From positions 1 through 31,382 of the forward strand of contig JALGPX010000005.1 in assembly GCA_023515795.1 (NCBI GenBank): a DNA stretch of 31,382 nt. Direction: 5' to 3'. The stretch's first letter is position 1. Every line of letters begins with the position of its first letter. A program made the position numbers and the translations under genes. The notes under the pieces were generated by a model. It was not told the DNA's origin. It worked only from the letters and a program-made list of their open reading frames with translations, and did no database searches. This stretch comes from Amoeboaphelidium occidentale. Its lineage: Eukaryota > Aphelidiomycota > Aphelidea. Positions 28,104 through 31,382 of this stretch are shown piece by piece.

Positions 28104-29156
28104 TTACAATTCGTTCTTCTTTCTCCATTTCTTACACAACTTGTTGCCACTACTTGGCTTGCTTGAACTACCGGAACCTTGAGAGTCTTGCGAAACTCCT
28201 GTGCCTTCAGATCCCTGATCACGCCCGGAAGCTTCAGGCGCTTTATCTTTAGAAGGTGCTGGCGCCGGTGCTGGTGCTGGTGATGCATCCTCTCCGCCGC
28301 TTGACTTACCGCAATTGAACTTGATATTGTTAACAATGAACGTCTGGTCAGCGCCGTCTTCTGGCTTGTTTTGACTTCCGTAATGCAATGAACCCATAAA
28401 AGTGTTGATATAGAACTGATCACCCATATCCCACGATGCAGTTCCACGATCAGTACCTTTACTGTTGGAAATAGTCAATTCATAGGTCATCTTCTTGTCT
28501 TTTACAGATAAAAAGTATGTAATTCGATTAACTTCTCCTTTCGTCACGACCGGGCCATCATCTTCTTTGCCGTTTCCTTTAATTGAAATCCCGATTTTGT
28601 CCATCTTACAAGTGCCTGCCCATTCACCATCATGAAAGTATTTACCGTCTGCTTTGAAGGACTTACAAAGCAAATCTCTGTGATTTGTCTCAGGATAATA
28701 GTAAAGGTTCATAACTTTAGAAGGATGCATTTGTAATCTGGTAGAGAACGCATCATCACATGAATTACCAGCAACGCAATCTAAACCAACCAAGTGTTCC
28801 TTGTTCTTGTTGGTTCCAGCAAACCCGGGAAGTTTGATACCTCCTTTATCATTGAACGCCTCCGGAACGGTAAGATCGAAAGTTAAAGTTGCCTCTGTAC
28901 ATTGATGAGTGCCGCCGAAACCAGCACCAGGAAACGCTTCTAAATCTGGAGTTACGTTACAAACGAATTCCTTGTTCAGATTAACGTTTAAACCATCAGA
29001 TTCTACTTTAACATTCTTGCAATGCTTCTCTACCATACACTTGAACGCGCCATCTGTTGACTTTTTGTTCTGAGCAACACACTCATCTTGACCTTTAGCT
29101 TTCGCTGAAACATATGATGCGCCTAGAAGCAATAGAATAGCAGTTGAAACCTTCAT
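28104..29156 (-). CDS. Secreted polysaccharide lyase family 14-like protein
   Basis: A 350-aa intronless protein. Signal peptide MKVSTAILLLLGASYVSA; then a Cys-containing N-terminal segment; then a beta-jelly-roll-like domain with FGGTHQCTEATLTFDL, KGGIKLPGFAG, DDAFSTRLQM and LYYYPET, which resembles PL14 glucuronan/alginate lyases. A linker of repeated Ala-Pro (about residues 290-303) leads to a Ser/Gly-rich tail with basic residues at the end. Linkers like this commonly join secreted enzymes to wall- or surface-binding segments. Substrate (glucuronan, alginate or other uronate polymer) cannot be told from sequence. Family assignment is by motif only. Confidence 0.72.
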   Translation of the reverse strand: MKVSTAILLLLGASYVSAKAKGQDECVAQNKKSTDGAFKCMVEKHCKNVKVESDGLNVNLNKEFVCNVTPDLEAFPGAGFGGTHQCTEATLTFDLTVPEAFNDKGGIKLPGFAGTNKNKEHLVGLDCVAGNSCDDAFSTRLQMHPSKVMNLYYYPETNHRDLLCKSFKADGKYFHDGEWAGTCKMDKIGISIKGNGKEDDGPVVTKGEVNRITYFLSVKDKKMTYELTISNSKGTDRGTASWDMGDQFYINTFMGSLHYGSQNKPEDGADQTFIVNNIKFNCGKSSGGEDASPAPAPAPAPSKDKAPEASGRDQGSEGTGVSQDSQGSGSSSKPSSGNKLCKKWRKKNEL

Positions 29157-29378
29157 TTCGAGAATAAAATGATCATGTCACGCTTCCATAAATTTCCGAT
29201 AAGATTTGAGTTGTATCAAGATCGTATCTGGCGTGATGCACGAATGAAATGCCTTTACGCAATCAGTAACTTCTGACATGTAATTCTAAACCAGCGTGAA
29301 AGGCAAAAGTGTAATTCATAAGAATTGTGAGAGGAACTTCTCTAGCTTTTTCTATCATCATCATTTTTTGTGTGTGCC

Positions 29379-30377
29379 ATGAGGAAGACTGTTGGAGCAC
29401 TCTTAATCGGAAACGAAATCCTTACAGGGAAGACAAAAGACTTAAATGGTCACTTTCTGAGTAAACTGTGCTTCAGTAATGGTCTTCTGTTGCAGCAGAT
29501 TACAGTTGTACCGGACAACAAGACCATGATTGCAGAACATCTCAAGCAAATGGACAAAAGCTACGACTATATCTTCACTTCAGGAGGCATTGGACCTACA
29601 CATGATGATATCACATATGAAAGTATTGCTTATACTTATAATTTAAAGCTGTACCATCATCCTTCAACTATGGATAGAATGAGGCACTATTTTACACTCC
29701 AGCGCAATCCTCCAGTAGAGTTCAATGAGGCAAGGAAGCGTATGGCTCTGATACCAGAAGGCTCTAAGGTGTATTATTCAAGCAATGCTCCAACGGCTGA
29801 ACTGAGAGATAAGGAACAAAGTGACGATACTCTGATTAACGCTTCGCCTGATGTAAAACATGATTACGTTGGACCAGAACCCATTAATCCATCTCTACAG
29901 GATGCGTCTGTTCCTGTTCACACCTCTACTGGCGTAGAAAGTAATGAAGCTCCTGCAAAACCGATAGTTTGGGTTCCGTTGGTTGTGTTAAGTGACAAAA
30001 TCCATATTCTACCAGGAATTCCTAGCCTGTTTCAGTACATGGTCACTTCTTACTTCAAGAATGTATTAGTGCCTTCTATACAACAATCCAGAAGGGAGAC
30101 GATACATCGGAAAGCAATGAAGACTAAAATGATGGAAGGAGATTTAGCGTCATGGCTTCAAGAGGTTCAGCATAAATACCCACAAGTTTCTATTGGGAGT
30201 TATCCTCAATGGAGAAATGATCATAACTCATCTAATTTGTCTCCTTCAACTGATGCGCATGTTATTGTAACTTTCGAAGGAGATTCTGACCAAGAAATTG
30301 ATGCAGCTGTAGAAATGGCATCTTCAAACATACCTATGAATGCCGTAGATATTCGAGATCTTCCAAATAGAAAATAG
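29379..30377 (+). CDS. MoCF-biosynthesis (MogA/CinA-like) domain protein, related to FLAD1 N-domain
   Basis: A 332-aa protein from ATG 29379, three codons into the open frame. The MoCF/MPT-binding fold is visible: ALLIGNEILTGKTKDLNG, TVVPDNKTMI, FTSGGIGPTHDDITYESIA, EARKRMALIPEG, ILPGIPSLFQYM and EGDLASWL. The same domain occurs at the N-terminus of animal FAD synthase and in bacterial CinA. Here it stands alone, with no PAPS-reductase-like FAD synthase domain. A low-complexity insert of about 60 residues splits the domain around residues 145-200. A nucleotide or FAD hydrolase-type role is possible but unproven. Its stop codon directly abuts that of convergent elongin A. Confidence 0.85.
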   Translation: MRKTVGALLIGNEILTGKTKDLNGHFLSKLCFSNGLLLQQITVVPDNKTMIAEHLKQMDKSYDYIFTSGGIGPTHDDITYESIAYTYNLKLYHHPSTMDRMRHYFTLQRNPPVEFNEARKRMALIPEGSKVYYSSNAPTAELRDKEQSDDTLINASPDVKHDYVGPEPINPSLQDASVPVHTSTGVESNEAPAKPIVWVPLVVLSDKIHILPGIPSLFQYMVTSYFKNVLVPSIQQSRRETIHRKAMKTKMMEGDLASWLQEVQHKYPQVSIGSYPQWRNDHNSSNLSPSTDAHVIVTFEGDSDQEIDAAVEMASSNIPMNAVDIRDLPNRK

Positions 30378-31165
30378 TCAACAGTTCGCTTTCCGTTTCT
30401 TGTTGAAAAGCTTGTCCTGGGCTGCTTGAGCAAATATTTCAGAGAACTTTGATGCTGGAGCCTCTGTCTTAGGATCATTCCTTGGATATTTTTCTGCGTC
30501 GCTGTGAGAAGGAGCAGGGCGTTTAGGAACTTTTTCTAGAATAGGTGAAGCCGCTTTCTTGACTGGAGGAGGAGATTCTACAGCTTTTGTTACAGGAGGC
30601 TGTACGCTCTGACTCCTCTTAACAATAGGCCTTCGTGCATAATCTCGCATAACCGCAGCAGCCGTCTTTTTGAAGATCGCAGAGTGTTCCTTCTTTGGTA
30701 ACTTCACTTTGCCAAGCTTTTGAACTTCACGACTATCAGACGCCAAAACAACAGCCTTCCGTGCGCTCTTTTCCTGTGATGCTGAATCGTAACTCTTCTT
30801 TAATTTACTTCGGGTCAATACAATTTTATCTTCATACTTCTTCACCTCGTCATAGTACACTTTGCGCCATGATACTTTCTTTGACTTCATCTCTTCTTCA
30901 ATTGCAACTCTAGAGGGATACTCTCTCATACAGATACTCTTCCATATGGAATTATCTTCTTTCACTATCGATGGATTATATTTTTCTAAACGCTTCAGTT
31001 GCTGTGCAGTGCATCCAACAAGGATTTGCTTAATGATATTGTAAGGTACATCACCAAATTCCCGAACAGCTACAGTTAACAAGTTGAGGAATAAAATTTA
31101 AAAGCCCTACAGTCCAAGTGAATACGAAGTGTTTCGATGCAAAGTGCCTGCAAAGATTTGATCAT
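30378..31165 (-). CDS. Elongin A (RNA polymerase II elongation / ubiquitin ligase substrate subunit)
   Basis: CDS is complement(30378..31069, 31111..31165), giving 248 aa. Exon 1 encodes MIKSLQALCIETLRIHLD, containing SLxxxCxxxL, the elongin-C-binding BC box. A 41-nt intron (GTAGGG...CTGTAG, GTTAAC branch point) joins it to SVREFGDVPYNIIKQIL, the F-box-like elongin A domain, followed by the conserved IWKSICMREYPS and SWRKVYYDE. The C-terminal half is basic, Pro-rich and probably disordered. Length is in the fungal range. No gene is recognised in the remaining 217 bases to the right (31166-31382). Confidence 0.92.
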
Positions 31166-31382
31166 ACGTGAAAATAACAATACCAAGAAAGACTATTGCG
31201 ATCAACTTGAAAGAAATTAATAACTTCAAAGTAAAAATAAGATCTCGTACTATACTGATAAGTTAAGATATCATCCTGTAAGAAAGTAGCTGAAGTACCA
31301 CGCATTGGGGTCAAGCAAAATGACCACCGAAACGTGATATCAAAGCTGCTGAATAAAGGGACATGCTAGGCTTCAGCCTTAA

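Overview
The window looks like nuclear DNA of a compact-genome fungus, most likely an early-diverging (non-Dikarya) lineage. This rests on AT-rich DNA, spliceosomal introns of only 27-48 nt with CTAAC/CTAAA-like branch points, gene spacings that are often below 60 bp, a class I fungal/bacterial-type DAHP synthase, a secreted DPP-V peptidase, a PL14-type lyase, a base-exchange phosphatidylserine synthase and a Crinkler-type endonuclease-kinase protein. I cannot name the species.

Positions 1-8395 are an accessory, repeat-rich block. It holds a Crinkler-like nuclease-kinase gene (962-2731), a 5'-truncated Ty3/gypsy element A on the + strand (pol 2985-5365, LTR 5343-5624), parts of a second Ty3-type element B on the - strand (183-bp LTRs at 5629-5811, 6257-6433 and 6598-6780; end of pol at 5812-5989), an initiator tRNA-Met gene (6173-6245, -), and the C-terminal zinc-ribbon/RuvC-III part of a Fanzor (eukaryotic TnpB-like RNA-guided nuclease) at 7345-8219. 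Four single N's (5990, 6434, 7552, 8090) mark contig joins. At 7552 and 8090 the flanking contig ends are 271-nt and 305-nt overlaps of each other at about 96-97% identity, so the apparent tandem repeats are probably unmerged haplotypes or close paralogues. Element B sits 11 bp upstream of the tRNA gene with a TTAG target duplication, which is how Ty3 targets Pol III genes.

Positions 8391-31165 are an ordinary, tightly packed housekeeping block. In order: GPN3 GTPase (-), small zinc protein (-), phosphatidylserine synthase (+), DUF1647-like glycosyltransferase (+), dipeptidyl peptidase V (+), degenerate DEAH helicase (-), unknown four-exon gene (+), UTP14 (-), small two-TM protein (-), DAHP synthase (-), PX-BAR sorting nexin (-), R/G/P/Y-rich protein (+), LRP1/C1D exosome cofactor (+), PNO1/DIM2 (+), ERV46 (-), PL14-like secreted lyase (-), MoCF/FLAD1-like protein (+) and elongin A (-). 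I rebuilt 16 introns by joining reading frames at GT...AG sites and matching family conservation.

Three genes serve small-subunit ribosome biogenesis or rRNA processing (UTP14, PNO1, LRP1), two serve Pol II biogenesis or elongation (GPN3, elongin A), and several serve the secretory/endosomal system (ERV46, sorting nexin, PS synthase, glycosyltransferase). They are not an operon-like pathway. The most noteworthy items are the Fanzor relic, the tRNAi-Met-targeted retroelement, the Crinkler-like gene, the very short introns (one of 27 nt, one of 33 nt that is in frame and stopless), and a DEAH helicase with most catalytic motifs lost.
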